From the NCBI RefSeq assembly GCF_000340215.1, contig NW_006921534.1:310001-374000 (forward strand): a stretch of DNA of 64,000 bases. The letters run 5' to 3'. The notes under the pieces were generated by a model. The model had not been told where the DNA came from. It saw only the letters and a list, made by a program, of their open reading frames with translations, and did not search any database. Positions within the stretch are counted from its first letter, which is position 1, and the number at the start of each line of letters is the position of its first letter. Position numbers and translations under genes: made by a program. The stretch is from Pseudocercospora fijiensis CIRAD86. Its lineage: Eukaryota > Ascomycota > Dothideomycetes > Mycosphaerellales > Mycosphaerellaceae. Below, one piece after another: positions 42,250 through 55,100 of the stretch.

Positions 42250-45200
42250 CATTTATCGCCCTCGTCGCGATACTACGTACTACTAAATCGGCTAACACTC
42301 GATTGCTCTCTATTAAATCGCCCTATACGACGCCCTATACGAGCTACAATCGTATCGTATTAAGACCGTCGTACCCTCGAGTATATTGCTTAAGCCGCCT
42401 CCGTAGGCCGATCGTACTAGCTACGCGCTTTACGGACATTCTAGCCGCGACCGGAAGCTATACATTCGAGGCTATCGCTAGCTTAAATAGACTATATATA
42501 AGCAGTCGAAGCTGCTCGCTAGTAAGAACTTCGTCGGTCGCAACCTCCGACGTATACTCGATATTATACTTAAGAAGCTAGAAGTACGCTTAAACGCTAA
42601 ACTAGCAGAATTAAAAGAGCAGATCTAAACAGTTAACCTTAGCGACGAGCAGGTATATAACTAGCTTATTTCCGCTCTTACCGACACTTATACTCGCCTT
42701 AATTAGGTTTAGAGTATACGTATAATAATACGCACTCGTTCTATAGTAGCAACTAGCGGCGGACTCCCTAGTAGTAGTAGCGGTAGGCCTCCGAAGAAAA
42801 ACGTTCTAGTAGACTATATTAATATAGAGGAGGATAGTAATAGTAAGGTTAATAACGATTATAAGGGCGAGATAGATACCTGTACTAATTGCGGTTATTA
42901 GAAGAAGCGGCGATGCTTTATAAAAGGCAATAGGAAGCTAAAGACCTATTCGAAATACCGAGCATAGACTACTATAAGCAAGAACAAGGATAAGAGAAAG
43001 CTAGATACTAAGTAAGAGATACCTTTAAAGCGTAGAGGAAGTCGGATCGGTAGTAGTCGGCTATTATTAACGCCTGCTCTCTCTAACCCTCCGATTAGTA
43101 TTTAGTCGACGCCGACTCCGCCTTTAAGTATTAATCGGAGCTTAGCCCTAAGCCCTATACCTCCCGATCGCAATATTACGGTCGCTCCTCGTATCGGCAA
43201 TCTATAGTAGTAGTCTTCTATACTACCTCCGCCTCGACCTTCGTAATTACTATCTTCGTCTTAGCGAATAGAATCTTCTATAGATGCCGCCGGTCGCCGC
43301 CGATATAGCTAGTATAGCAGTAATAACCTAGATAGGGCTACTATACGAACTACCTAGTACGATATCTCGCGGTCCTATCGTTAGCGTCGTCGTACTAGAG
43401 ACGAGGATATATTATAAATACTAAGCATTAGCGACATACTCGCTAGGTATACTAAACGCGTATAGAAGCTATCGTAATACGGCGACAACCCTAGTAGCGA
43501 CAACTTTAGTAGTAACAACTTCGGTAGTGATTTTAATTTGCCTAAGACCTTCGGTAGTAATACTAGCGATCCTAACCTAGATTAGCGACTAGATAACCGG
43601 TTATAGTTCTAATACGAGATCTGCGATGTTCCGCGTATAATTGCGCGTATTACGGCTCCTTACGCATCTACCTACTAGTATTGTACCTATGCAAATTTCG
43701 ACCGAGAAACGTAGATAAAGTAGTATTAGTTAGGTATCTACGAGGCAGAACGAGTACTATTCTTCGATAAGTATAACGATAAGATAGAATATAAATACAA
43801 TTGTCGACTATGCCGCCTATTACTAGATAGCCGTACTACTAGACGTCGCGGTTAGGGTTATAGTACTCGGCTTATACGTACTCGTTCGGAAGAAGATAAG
43901 ACATACGATAACTACTTCCTAAATAGTAAAGATCCTAAGCTTATATTCGATCGAGACAACCTCTATATGCCCGCTTTATACGATATCGATATAAAGTTAG
44001 TTAAGGAGTTCTTCGGCAAGCTTAATAATAAGAAGATAGAGTACTACTAGAATAAGTATATATAGAGAGGCTGCAAAGAGCGCTAGTTTAATATAGAGTT
44101 AGATACGAATCCGGAATCCGAAACCTTTAAGGTCTGTAAGCGTTACCGTACTTCGAGGGATTATAACAAGCTAAGAGGCTTACCTAATCTTATGTCTCGC
44201 GGTAACTATATAGACCCTAGAGCGTAGCCTATTAATGTAGATACTAGTAAGCCTTTACTAACGTTGTTAGGTATAGAGGAGATACTTATTGCCTATATCT
44301 ATATATACGTAGAGATGCGTCTCGTTAAGGGTATATAGTAGCGTTATAAGAATAACGTCGTTAACTTTCTTCGGGATGTTAGCAAGGTCTAGAAGGAGCT
44401 GCCTCTCGTACCTAAATACCTCGAAACTGTCCTTCTTCGACTTGCTAACGGCGACGATACGACTAATCGTATCTTCGTTACGGACTTTACTATACGACGA
44501 TAGGTAGTAAAGGCGTAGCTCGATTACTTAGTCTGTAACAATCTAGAATATACTAGTATTACTATTAGTAAAGAGCGCCTATCGCAACTACCCGACAGCT
44601 AAGAGGGTAAGTTAGTTATATATAGACTAAACGCTCTTAAGGAATACGACGAAGATAAACTGCCCCCGCTACTATAGAGCGAGCTTAACTAAGATTAGTA
44701 AGACAATGCGAGTACCCGTTTAAATCCGGAAGTAGGCACTTAGCCCGATAGTCGCCTAGGTACGTAGCAAGAGCAGGACAGCCTTACTAACTATCCTTTC
44801 GAGGTGGCGCTACTATAGGCTTATATTCCTAAAGGTGCCCGTACTACTATCTCTAATATCCTAGAGGAATAGGAGTAGTAGCGACAAGCATAGGCCGATC
44901 GTGCGAATAATAATCTTACCGCTATATAGATAGACGCGTCGTCCGAAGCACCTCCGCCGTAGCAATACTAGCTTACACTGCCTAACTTCGATCCAATTCC
45001 CCTTAACGAATTTAATAATACTTAGAAGCTCTATGCTCGTGCATTTCTAACGCTTATACTATAGGGTATTAGCGACTACGTAGACCCTCGACTACGTAAG
45101 GTTTCCTACGACGATTGGATTAAACATGTAATTAAGTAGGATAATAGTACTAGCCCTATCTAACACTGTTTTGCGAGTTATTCTCGATTCCGTTATGTAG

Positions 45201-48200
45201 CTCTTAATACTCTTCTAAGGAAGCAGACTCGCAAGAAGGCCGATTATATTATATAGTAGAACCCGGATTTCAAGGAAATTACCCTTAATAACCTCCGCAA
45301 CGCTATTAATAGCGATAATAAAGAAGCTAAGCGATTGCTGTCTACTATCGTACGCTACGGGAATACGCTACGAGGCATACGCGCGTATTAGATTGCGAAG
45401 ACGGCTAAGTTAGAGAACTATATTAAGGCTATTAGCTGCCTATACCTCTTCCTTACCTTTAGTGCTATAGACTTATACTAGGCCTACTAGCAAAAGCATA
45501 TGCCGACAATACTAATAGGTACTAAGTACGAGCGTGTTAAGACTGCCCGTAAGAATCTAAGGCAAAATCCTACTATCGCTATATACTACTTTTATCGGCG
45601 TTATTAATTTATTATAGAATTAATACGAAAGAAGTTTAGTATTGTAGACTACTAGAATCGCTATAAGTTCTAGGCTCGTAGCAGCTCCTATAACTACGGA
45701 TTAGTACAGCCAAAGCCTCGCGAAGGCCTGCCTCTCCCTTAGTCGTTTACGGAAGACGATCGCAGTGCCCTTACTCGATTTTAGTCTAAGTATATTACTG
45801 CGAGGAATCTAGACCCTACGCGTACTAGACTAGTTACTAGCGAGCCTGCAGTACTCTAGATAAAGACGTCTAAGGTCGATAGTAGTTAGTACTAACTAAT
45901 GCTTAACGTTAACCGAGTATAGCGTTATATATACGGCTATAAGTATTGTTAGCGCAAGAACAAAGACACTAGCTAGATTATATACCGTTTCTATTTCCCT
46001 CGCGATACTTACGATAAAGGCATCGTTACGAAAGGCCTTAACCCCCGACATTAGATATACGATAGACCTCGTAATAATACCCGTATAAATAGGTACAATC
46101 GCACTATCTAAACCGCCTAGCTTAGTAACAATAACATCGCTATTTACACCGATAAGGGTACTATAGTAGACTACCTTAGCAAATACTATACTAAGTAAGA
46201 GAAGCGTAGTAAGTTATTCTTAGAGATTAGTAGGAAGGTCGTACCTAAGATTAATATAGTAGGTACTCGGCTAATAGTGTCCTTTTTCGCAAAGATACTT
46301 AATAAGCTTATCGGAGAGCGGGATATCTCTATATAAGAAGAGATACACCTACTCTTAAACCTTCCGCTAGTATAGGGTTCTCGATTGGTCTAGAAGTTCG
46401 ACTACCGCAAGCCTAAAGACTAAGCTAAGGCTAAGCGTTTCGATAAGGAGGTAGGCGAGCTTGTTACTTAGGGCAAGTCGCCGTTACTAAAGTATATCGA
46501 GCGCTATAGTATCGAGGAGTCGAAATTTGCTAAGTCTAATCTAGTTAGTCGGCCTAATCTAATATTGTTTGAATTTCTAACTAAGTAGGACTTCCGCACT
46601 TATAAGAAGCGCCTACGCGCTAAGCCGAGAGTTATTAGTTAGTATCTAAAGTATAGTAGTATACCTAACGGCGAAGATAGAACCTACTAGGATTAGTACT
46701 AGACTAAGATCGCCTTACACTATCCCTTTAATAGCGCGTACCCGTTACTTAAGAATAGCTATATCTTTGCAGATAATACTAGCGATGCTAACAATCCTCC
46801 TACGATATATATAATATAGTCTAGTGCCTATAATTAGTGTAAGACAAACTATACCTATCTAGACGACTACATAGGCGTAAGCCTACTAGACCCGATAGTA
46901 GCTTTGTTCGAAGAGGAATATTATAACGAAGAATTAGAGCGAGCAGATAAGGCCTTGCTCGCCGCTATATTGCCTACGCGTCGCCTAGGTAAGTAGCTCG
47001 AGGATCTTAACGACCTTAGCAACCGATAGATTAACCGTAAGTATAACTAGAAGTCTTACATTAGGCGATACAGTCTTAGAGCGTCCGATATTAAGGACTT
47101 TTAGAAGAACCTCCGTAGTATAGAGCGAGCCTAGCGTATTAGAGTTCCTACGGATCTCGCTTAGCGTATTGCTAGCTTAGCTCCTGCTTAGAAGCTGCTG
47201 TTTGACTACATTGTCGGTTACTAGAACGACTAGCTTACTTACCTAACAGATCGCTAGTTCTTACTTAATATCGATAGCAAAGCGGGGGTTAGGAAGTTAT
47301 TTGTTATCGATACGTTGTCGTCCGAAATCGAGCGTATTATAGATTAGTTTAATTAGACTAACTAGCGGGAATATAGTAGTGCTGCCCTTACGGTCCTAAT
47401 TCCAATTATTCGCCTAGCTCTAACTAGATCCGCTACTAACGGTATTAAGGGTCGCACGATACACTCCTTCTTTCGACTTCTATTAACGTTAAAGGAGTAT
47501 ATCCCCCTCGAGGGATAGGTACTTAATTAGTTCCGATCCGCGGTTAACAATATAGTATATATTATTATTAATAAGAAGTCTATAATCGACTTAATACTAC
47601 TCTTTTGGATTAATTAGCGCCTACGACAAGTTAGTACTCTTAATAAAGCTAGAGATAATATACCGTTTAGCGGCCGAAGTATTGTTATTATAGGCGACTT
47701 TTACTAGTTGCTACCTATTAGCGGTCGACCTCTGTTTTCTAGGCTTAAAGATCTTTATATACCCGAGGATATCGCCGGATACACTTTGTATTAGCTGTTT
47801 AATTAGACTATTCAACTTAATATTATTTAGCGATAGTAGGGTATAGATGCCTTATCTTATACATTCCGTAAGGCTCTCGAGGGCCTTCGCAATATTCTAG
47901 GGAGTATTACGATCGTATATTAGGATACGTTAGTTACGCGTCTTAAAGCTAATCTTTCGCCTATAGAGCAAGACTTATTTAAAGATACTCTCCGTCTCTA
48001 CCTATATAAGAAGTAGGTAAACGCTTTTAACTAGAACGCTATACGCGATAATAATACTCCGATCTTTGTTACTACTACCGAACACTCTAGCAGTTTATAT
48101 ATAGCCTAGGCATCGTACGATATTAGTAGCAATCTTTACCTACGGTTACCTCTATATATTGGCGCCCGTATTATAGTAACCTAGAACCTATAGGTAGAGG

Positions 48201-49120
48201 GAGGTATTGTTAACGGCAGTATAGGCACTATTCGTAACATTGTCTAGGAGGACAATAGTAACGATTATAATAAGATTGTCTAGTATCTTCCTACTGTTCT
48301 ACTCGTCTAGCTCGATCGATATAATAGTCCGATATTAAACGCGCAGTACGACCTAGACAACTAGTATAATCTTCTAGCTAGTATTATACTAATAGTTCCC
48401 GTTCGTCGCGAATAGCTCTACAATTAGCGATAGGATATACGTTGTATGCGAACACAATTTCTAGCTACTATTATATACGCCGTTACTGTCTATAAGTCCT
48501 AGGGTATAACTCTAGACAAGGTTGTTCTAGATATATCTAAGAAGGACTTTACCCCTAGCCTATCTTATATTGCTGTCTCTAGAGTACGGAATATCTATAA
48601 CCTAATGTTTAATAAGCTATTTAACTTCTATAAACGCTTTAAGTAAGGCAAGGCTTAGCGGTTAGTAATCGCTCGATACGCTAACTATATACGTCGCCGC
48701 CCTTAGCGCTTACTCCCTCCTAATAACCTTCTCTCGTCGGAAGCCCCGAATCCGGCCTAGCAGCCTTCGCGTAACAATGTTTCTAATCGTAAGGAAGTAT
48801 AGAAGAAGCGCTAAGATTAGCTAGTTCGGTAGTAGGCCGTATAGTAAGAGCAGCGTCGATAGTAAGAGATAGCGCGCCTAAGAATAGATCTATAGGCTGT
48901 CGCTTGTACTAAGTAGATATAGAAGATTCTTTATTAGAATCTATAGCTTCCCTTTAACCTTAATCGTCTAGCCCGTAACTTTACGTATATACCGCTAGAG
49001 CTATACGATTATCGCTAGCCCTTACGAGATAGAAGTACTAATATACTATTAGTTATAGGATTAGTAGAGGCCTTTAAGTAGCAATTTCCTTAGTAGGCCC
49101 CTCTATATATCTCTTAAGGT
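42250..49120 (+). pseudogene. Helitron Rep (HUH) + PIF1-like helicase, RIP-inactivated
   Basis: A single reading frame (codon starts congruent to 2 mod 3) can be followed from about 42.25 to about 49.1 kb without an indel. It is broken only by stops, nearly all TAG or TAA where Gln or Trp is expected. An N-terminal Cys cluster (TCTNCG...KKRRCF, ~42.88 kb) comes first. The Helitron N-terminal region begins at ~44.98 kb (LPNFDPIPLNEF). The Rep domain has RYGNTLRGIRAY then LFLTFSAIDL; the HUH site at 45689-45697 now reads Tyr-Asn-Tyr. Helicase: Walker A at 47276-47299 is damaged (SKAGVRKL for GKAGVGKS), TIHSFF is motif Ia, IVIIGDF is Walker B at ~47.69 kb, and the C-terminal motifs are SQGIT-type (Gln lost) at ~48.50 kb and YIAVSRVR at ~48.57 kb. 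Confidence 0.88.
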
Positions 49121-49945
49121 TAACAAGGTTAATAAAGTTAATAGCTACCTAGAAATAGCGGCTACCTAGCATATAGTCTTCCTATAATATAGCTAGCCCT
49201 AACTTATCCGCTAGCTATAGACTTCTTTTAGCGAGTCGCGGTAAATCGGAAGCAAGTCGAGTAGGTACGAATACTACGGCAATAAGGCTAGCAGCAATCG
49301 AGTTAGCTAAGGCCGGTCGCTCCTCGAGACTATATCTCTCGCTATATATATAATTTAATGCAACTAGGCGACATTCTTAATATTGCTTAATTTGCCCGTC
49401 GCTTTCTTAATTAGTATCTGTAGTACTAGCTCGATTATAAGTTCGAATATAGACTAGCTTTAGTACTAGGTATTACCTTATACTTCCGCCGTAGTATTAA
49501 AGTCTTTATACGCGTAGAAGATCGTAATATATAGGAGGAAATAGCATATAAGGCGATAACTACCTAATAGGCTACTACGTACGACAATCCGTAGGATATA
49601 ATAGGCACCTAGGAAGTAATTATATTATAGGAAATAGATATAGCGGCTATATAGGATAGTAAGTAAGAGGCAACTTAGTAGGAGCACTATAGTAACGAGG
49701 TTAATATAAGTAGGACTTAAATGGCTTAAGTATATTCTATTAAATAATAGCTACTATAGGGCTATAAGCGATCGCTAGTATAAGCGTGTCGCTTATATTA
49801 GCAATCCGTGCTTGTAGCGACTATGTGCCGTAGCTACTGCCAATTGATAGGTTGTATATATACTAATAGTTTCTATAGATTAACGTATACTTATAAACAA
49901 GCCCTTTTAGCTTAAGTTGCGTAGAGGGTACTAACAGCTTACGTA
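49121..49945. other. 3' part of the outer element
   Basis: RIP-altered sequence after the helicase. A further open-like frame near 49.38-49.70 kb (DILNIA then FEYRLALVLGITLYFRRSI) has many stops and is not recognised. No clear CTRR terminus with hairpin could be fixed. Confidence 0.45.
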
Positions 49946-49965
49946 GATTGTTATTTCGCGCTCGC
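49946..49965 (-). repeat. right 20 bp terminal inverted repeat of the outer element
   Basis: GATTGTTATTTCGCGCTCGC, exact reverse complement of 34957-34976, at the right border of the A+T-rich island. Confidence 0.85.
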
Positions 49966-52114
49966 CCGCTTCGCTAGACTTATTAGCACTCGCAGGGCTA
50001 TAAGTATATCCTTGTCATGAGAATAGACGATAGCCAATTGTCAATTCCCAACGACGGAGGTCTAAGCAAGGCGGCGTGGCAGGAAATTTTGATCGAGCTT
50101 TATCGGGCGAGGAGATCTGGCAAAGGAGTCTTCTTTAGGCACATGGCAGCAGAGGCCGTCGCAGTAGCCCTGACTGCCGTCGCATTCCTTTTCCGAGCGC
50201 ATCTTGGAGGGCGTGATATTTTTGCCTGTGAAGAGAAAGGACGATTGTTGGCAAGCCAAGCAACCAAGTTCCGGAAAAATTCTGGCCTTAGGCATGAAAC
50301 ATGGTCATAGCTCCAAATTAAAGTTTGCGAACCTCACTTCTCAACTTGCTTCGACCGACAAACCTATTCCTTTCCCTCAACATCGACTTTCTTTCATCGG
50401 CGCATCAACAATCTCGGCCGTCGACAACAGCGCCTCTGCACATATCTTGTCAGCTCGCAGAGGCAGAGAGCGGCTTCTTCAGGTCAAAAGCCAATGGTGT
50501 CGGCGCGATCGAGGTCTCCCGGCCAGAGGAAGTGCGGTGGCCCCCAGGCAAAACTCATAGTCAGACAAGCAATCGCGTATTTCTGGCATGACGACATGGG
50601 CAGAATGCGAGCAGTGCTCATGTGCTCAGGGGGGGGGGGCTCACGTTGTGTAATTCATTGGTTCTCTCCTACCCTTCCGGCTAACATATAGAACTCTCCT
50701 TATGCATATTTCTATGTATCTCCTCTTTCTTTTTGCCCCATTAGTCGGTCGGCGCTGGCGGGCGACTGGAGGAGGCCAAAACGTTTGATGAGACCGCCAT
50801 GGTCGAGTTGCGCGATCTGTCGTTCGAAAAAGCGACCCCCACCAATGCAGTACCGTTTATCTTCAAGTCGTACAAGAGATAGTTGACTGCCAGCAAGACG
50901 GATCTTTGCTGCGCATGTGAAACTGGAGTCCGCTTAGATCCAGGACTAGTTCTAGGCAACGCGCTACGACAGGCACCAAGTATCCATCACATAATGCTTG
51001 TCGCACACGAAGCAACCGCGAAGTTTGGAATGGAAGCCCAGGTTTCGACACGAGCAGCGTGAATGTGAAAACCTTAGGTTGGCCAACCATTGCCACGTGC
51101 TAAGCTAAGCTACATCAACGTCAGAAACCCGCCCACCGTCAATCAGAACAGAACATCCTATGTAAGCCGCCTTCACTGGCGCAATGGTTAAGGCGTCTGG
51201 TAATAAGTCAAAAAGAAAAATCTGCTGACTGCTGATTCACACAAGTGATGACGAAAGAGGATTTCTGCTTCCGTCCCAATTGGGGCGTTTCGTTTTGCTG
51301 TTTCCAAGCTTCATCTTTTTTTTTCTTTTTTGGCACAGGCATCGAAACACCTCGCGAGCTGCCAAATTAAAACGCGCTGTCACACACACGCACCCCCCCC
51401 CCCCCCCCCCGAAAAAATTCAACACACTCCGCCACAAATAAAAATGGAAAAAAAGGGAATCCTTTTCCTCCTCCAACTAAAGGGGCTAAAAAAAAGACCA
51501 ACATTTCTCCCCACGAAACTTTCCCTTTTTCAAAATCCAAAAAACCCCAACCGCAATCAAACCACACGCGTACTTTCTAAGAATCTCCAGAACTCTTCCA
51601 ACCCGCTCGCTCAGCAAGGAGAGAGAAGTTCAACTAGGTAAAATATAGAAAGACTCTCGGTGGGGCAAAAAAAAATGTAAAGAGAAAAAAAAAAGAAGTG
51701 AGAGGTGAAGGAAGAAAGATATATTAGGGAGAAAGGAAGTCGAGGAACTGAGCTTGTAGAAGAAGAAGAAGAAGAAGATCCAGACTTTGTAGGAATAAGC
51801 TAGGTGTGTGAAGAGAAAAGGACGTGAGAGTAAGCGATGAACTAACTCACCGAGCGCATGGAATCATAACGCTCGAGCTCGTTATAGAAGCCATGGCTGT
51901 GCGGACGGCGCTGAGATACAAGAGAAAATGTTCGATTTCGAAGCGAAGGACTTGGTAAGAAGTCCCATTTCATAAAGAATGCATCATCAACTACCCACTC
52001 CCAGCTGTCTCCATTTCCCTCCCGTCCCATCCCACCCCACCCACTCTACCAGGAAACGCCAACGCTAATCCCACACTCAACACTCCGCAACCCAAAAAAC
52101 AAGAGAGATCCTCC
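49966..52114. other. intergenic, simple-sequence rich, no convincing gene
   Basis: Short ORFs only (50017-50310, 50204-50560, 50741-50959 minus and others), none with a domain. Simple repeats include a G9 run at about 50631, T-rich runs at about 51319-51331, a C18 run at about 51392-51409, A-rich runs near 51665-51695, and a GAA run near 51760-51776. A tRNA-like 5' half with an A-box (TGGCGCAATGG) is at 51171-51199. The last ~250 bases are 3' flank of the Doa10 gene. Confidence 0.55.
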
Positions 52115-55100
52115 TCACCCCCTCTCCCTTCTAACAACACTCCGACTCCCAACCGGCGGCCTCCTCTCCCCAAAATTATGCAACCGCTCACCCACAAGAT
52201 AAACCTCATCACGAATCCTAGCCCTCCACCTGCCCGTAGCCTTAACAACCTCCGTAGAACCCAAAAGCGCAAGGATGCAAGCAGCAGTCATGGGGTACGA
52301 GTAGCGATTGATCATGAGGACCAAAGTTTCGGGTAAAGAGATGCTGGCCCAGGTGAGGAAGTTGAGGAAAGCGTTGGCGAGGCCGAGGGGGGCGGTGAGG
52401 AGGGTGATGGAGAGGAGGGTGATGGGGAGGATGAAGAAGCGGGTGGCGAGGCGGGCGTCCGGGTTGAAGTAGCCGTTGGCTGTGATGCGGCGGACGGCTT
52501 CGGCGGCGCGAGAGGTGGGGGTGCTGGTGATGGCGCGGAGGGCTATCCTCAAGTAAAGGAAGCCTAGAGCGTAGTCGGAGAAGATGTGGACGGCGTGATC
52601 CGCGAGGGTAGGTGAAAGCTGGTCTAAGGACTCGGTCTGGTTGCCTTTGGTTGCAAACGCGGTGAGGGTGGTGTTCAAGAAGTTCGTGGCGGTGCTGTTA
52701 GTTCCATTGGCTGCTGCTTCCTTCAGTGCGGGCGCGAGATTCGCCACCAGATATGTGTGTAGCGGGAGGATGAAGTAGAATTGGAGGAGGAGCGCAAAGA
52801 CCAGTGGCAGCATGGCCAGGAAGCCATAGACGTAGAAGCACTTGGCAGCTTGTAGGGTATACTTTTTTGCTGCATCGGTCCAGGCCTTGAGGTCTATGTC
52901 GGCTTTCTCACGCAGAGACCTCGCTGTTGGGCCACCGTGAAGGATAATGTATAGCAGACTGCCGAAGAAGTACGCACCAATCGAATACGGATAGATGTCG
53001 TTGACCATGACGTGCGGAGGAAGGACTGCGGAGAGTACCATGCGTCCGAAGCACAGTGGCAGAAGCGTGACACAAAGCCCAGTCATGGCAGAGAACATCC
53101 ACAAGCACACCATGAAGAGAGTAACCCTCAGTCGGAAGAAGGGCGGCACGTAGACAGTGCAGAAATGCTCATTCTTCTTGCCTTCTTTGTCGGCGATAAA
53201 GACATTGCCATCCTCGACATGAAGCGTCGCTTCGCCTGGTTTTGGTGGCCGATACTGATCGTTGCATGGTGTGAGGACGTACTTGCCATCGCGCTTGAAG
53301 TACACCTCGGGGACGTCGGTTTGGTCAGCAAGTGTAACAGTGGCCTCGTCGATGTTCGCCTTTCTGAAGAGTAAGAAGCTAGTCCAAGTCTTGCGCACAT
53401 GGCGACCTTCCTCGTCCTTGCGCCGGTCATCGAACATGAAGTGCGACAATCGGAGAAATCTTGCGCAGCGCCTTAGCCACCAGGAGTACATGGCATTGAC
53501 AGCAGTACTCGGCTTAAGGTACCGAAACAGCACCGGTGTCATGAAGGCAAACACCAGCAGGTCGAACGGAAACTCCAGGAAGGGCTCTGTCGATATCAGA
53601 TGGATCGGGAATATGCCGCTAAAGACCTTGCCGATGCCCCAGATCACACCTCCGAGGCATAGGATCACCAGGGCTCCGTAGACCAGTGCGCTGAATGCAA
53701 TCTTGCGAAGCTGTGTAGTGACATTGCGTTCCAGCACGTCACGAACTGGGTGGAAAGTTGGGTCGTCTGGGTCGCGGATAAACCACAAAACGCCTTTGCG
53801 TAGGATTTTACGGCACATGCCGACGAAAAGCGCAAAGTGGAACATGTAGCAAGTGCCAATGAACCAGTGAACGAAGCAGAATGTGTACGGGGCTTTCATC
53901 GCGAATACCCAGCGAGACGCGACAGATGCACTTTGGAACAGTGGCAGGAAGGCGATGTCGAGGAGTAAGCCGCAGTAGAGTGGGAAGACCAGCATCTCGA
54001 TGCTGATGATCAAGATGACCTTCATCACACCACCAGCCTGTCGAAGGCTGTCGCGGACCATTTTCTCGGTCTTCTGTCCAGTCTGAGATCTGGTAAAGTT
54101 CTTGTCAATGGCGACATAGACTGCTGCGATGGCGGCGAGAGCGACGTAGCCCGTCAAGACGGCCCAGGTGCGATCTGTCGTCGACCAGTAGACAAGTGTT
54201 GGATCTAGCGGCTTGGACTCGGACGACGGGAATGTCAATGAGCCATAACGCAAACCTCTCAGAGCCGAGACTAAAGGTGACACATTTCGCTGAAGCGTTT
54301 CCACACTGGCGGCGGCAAGAGCAGGTACCCGCGTGATTGTGGAGAGCGCATCAATAAGACGCTTCCAAGCCAGAGATGCCGACCCAGCAGATATGGTCTC
54401 GACAATGCTCGTGACACTGCCTCTCACGAAAGCAAGTACTGCATCAGCCTCGTGCTTGAGTGTCATAAGGGAAGCATGAGAGTGCGCTGAAGCTCCCAGC
54501 AAAGCAGCGTTCCAACCGAAGTCGTCCACGGGCTCATTGCCAGACATGATGAGATTCTGTAGACGATGTCCAGCTGAAGCTGCGGTGGACGAGGCAACGT
54601 CAGATATCCATTTGGTGACGCTGTGATCCACTAGATGGGGAATCCATTTCTGCATCATTGCAAGCACCCAGTCAGTGAAGAGGGCGGCAACCACGGTACT
54701 CCAACCAAAGACCAGCAGTGCGAGGTCCACTATGATGTCGGTGACGAAAGACAGGATTTGCAGCGGCGTTTTGATGACGAACTCCATGGGAGCACCGAGG
54801 AAAGATAACACGATCTTGCCCCCGATATATGGCATGCCGACTGCCCCGTAAACAGTGCCGCAAACCAATATCGCACAGAAGCAGGACGTCTGAAAAAGGC
54901 CAATAATGGGCCCTTGGAACCCAATCAACTCGAAAATGCCTTCCAAATCCTCGGCATCTTCGACAGCTTCTGCGTCCAGACCAGCCTGCTGTGCTGCTGC
55001 AACAACTTCGGGGTCGTTGCCAATAAGTGCTTCATCATGGGCATGGCCTGCAATTAAAGGCTGGCCATTCTGGATGTGAACGAAGGGTGCCTCTTCGTCC

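Larger units (their letters stand above)
34957..49965 (+). mobile_element. RIP-degraded Helitron-like element (outer element, interrupted by a Copia)
   Basis: A 15.0 kb island of C/T-skewed, TpA-rich DNA bounded by an exact 20 bp inverted repeat. Removing the nested 5268 bp Copia and one target-site copy leaves an element of about 9.7 kb. Its plus-strand coding frame is a Helitron replication-initiator/helicase. Helitron2-type elements in fungi are known to have short or asymmetric terminal inverted repeats, so the inverted repeat fits; I could not fix the exact outer ends. Flanking genes are free of RIP-type stops, so mutation stopped at the repeat. The outer limits may lie up to about 90 bp further out, since GCGAAGCGGG occurs at 34871-34880 and again, inverted, at 49964-49973. 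Confidence 0.75.

Noticed and set aside
42303..42581. 92-codon plus-strand ORF inside the transposon island
   Set aside because: It is in a different frame from the Helitron protein and has no domain; a shadow frame that happens to lack stops.
34957..49965. Idea that the island is a DNA transposon with a DDE transposase because of its inverted ends
   Set aside because: The only large coding frame is a Rep/helicase with Helitron order; no DDE or hAT/Mariner/MULE motif was seen.
50062..50295. Minus ORF with six Cys
   Set aside because: No signal peptide, no splice support, and overlapped by an equally good plus ORF; chance reading in G+C-rich DNA.
51392..51409. C18 homopolymer
   Set aside because: Not a feature in itself; probably simple sequence, and its length may be unreliable in the assembly.
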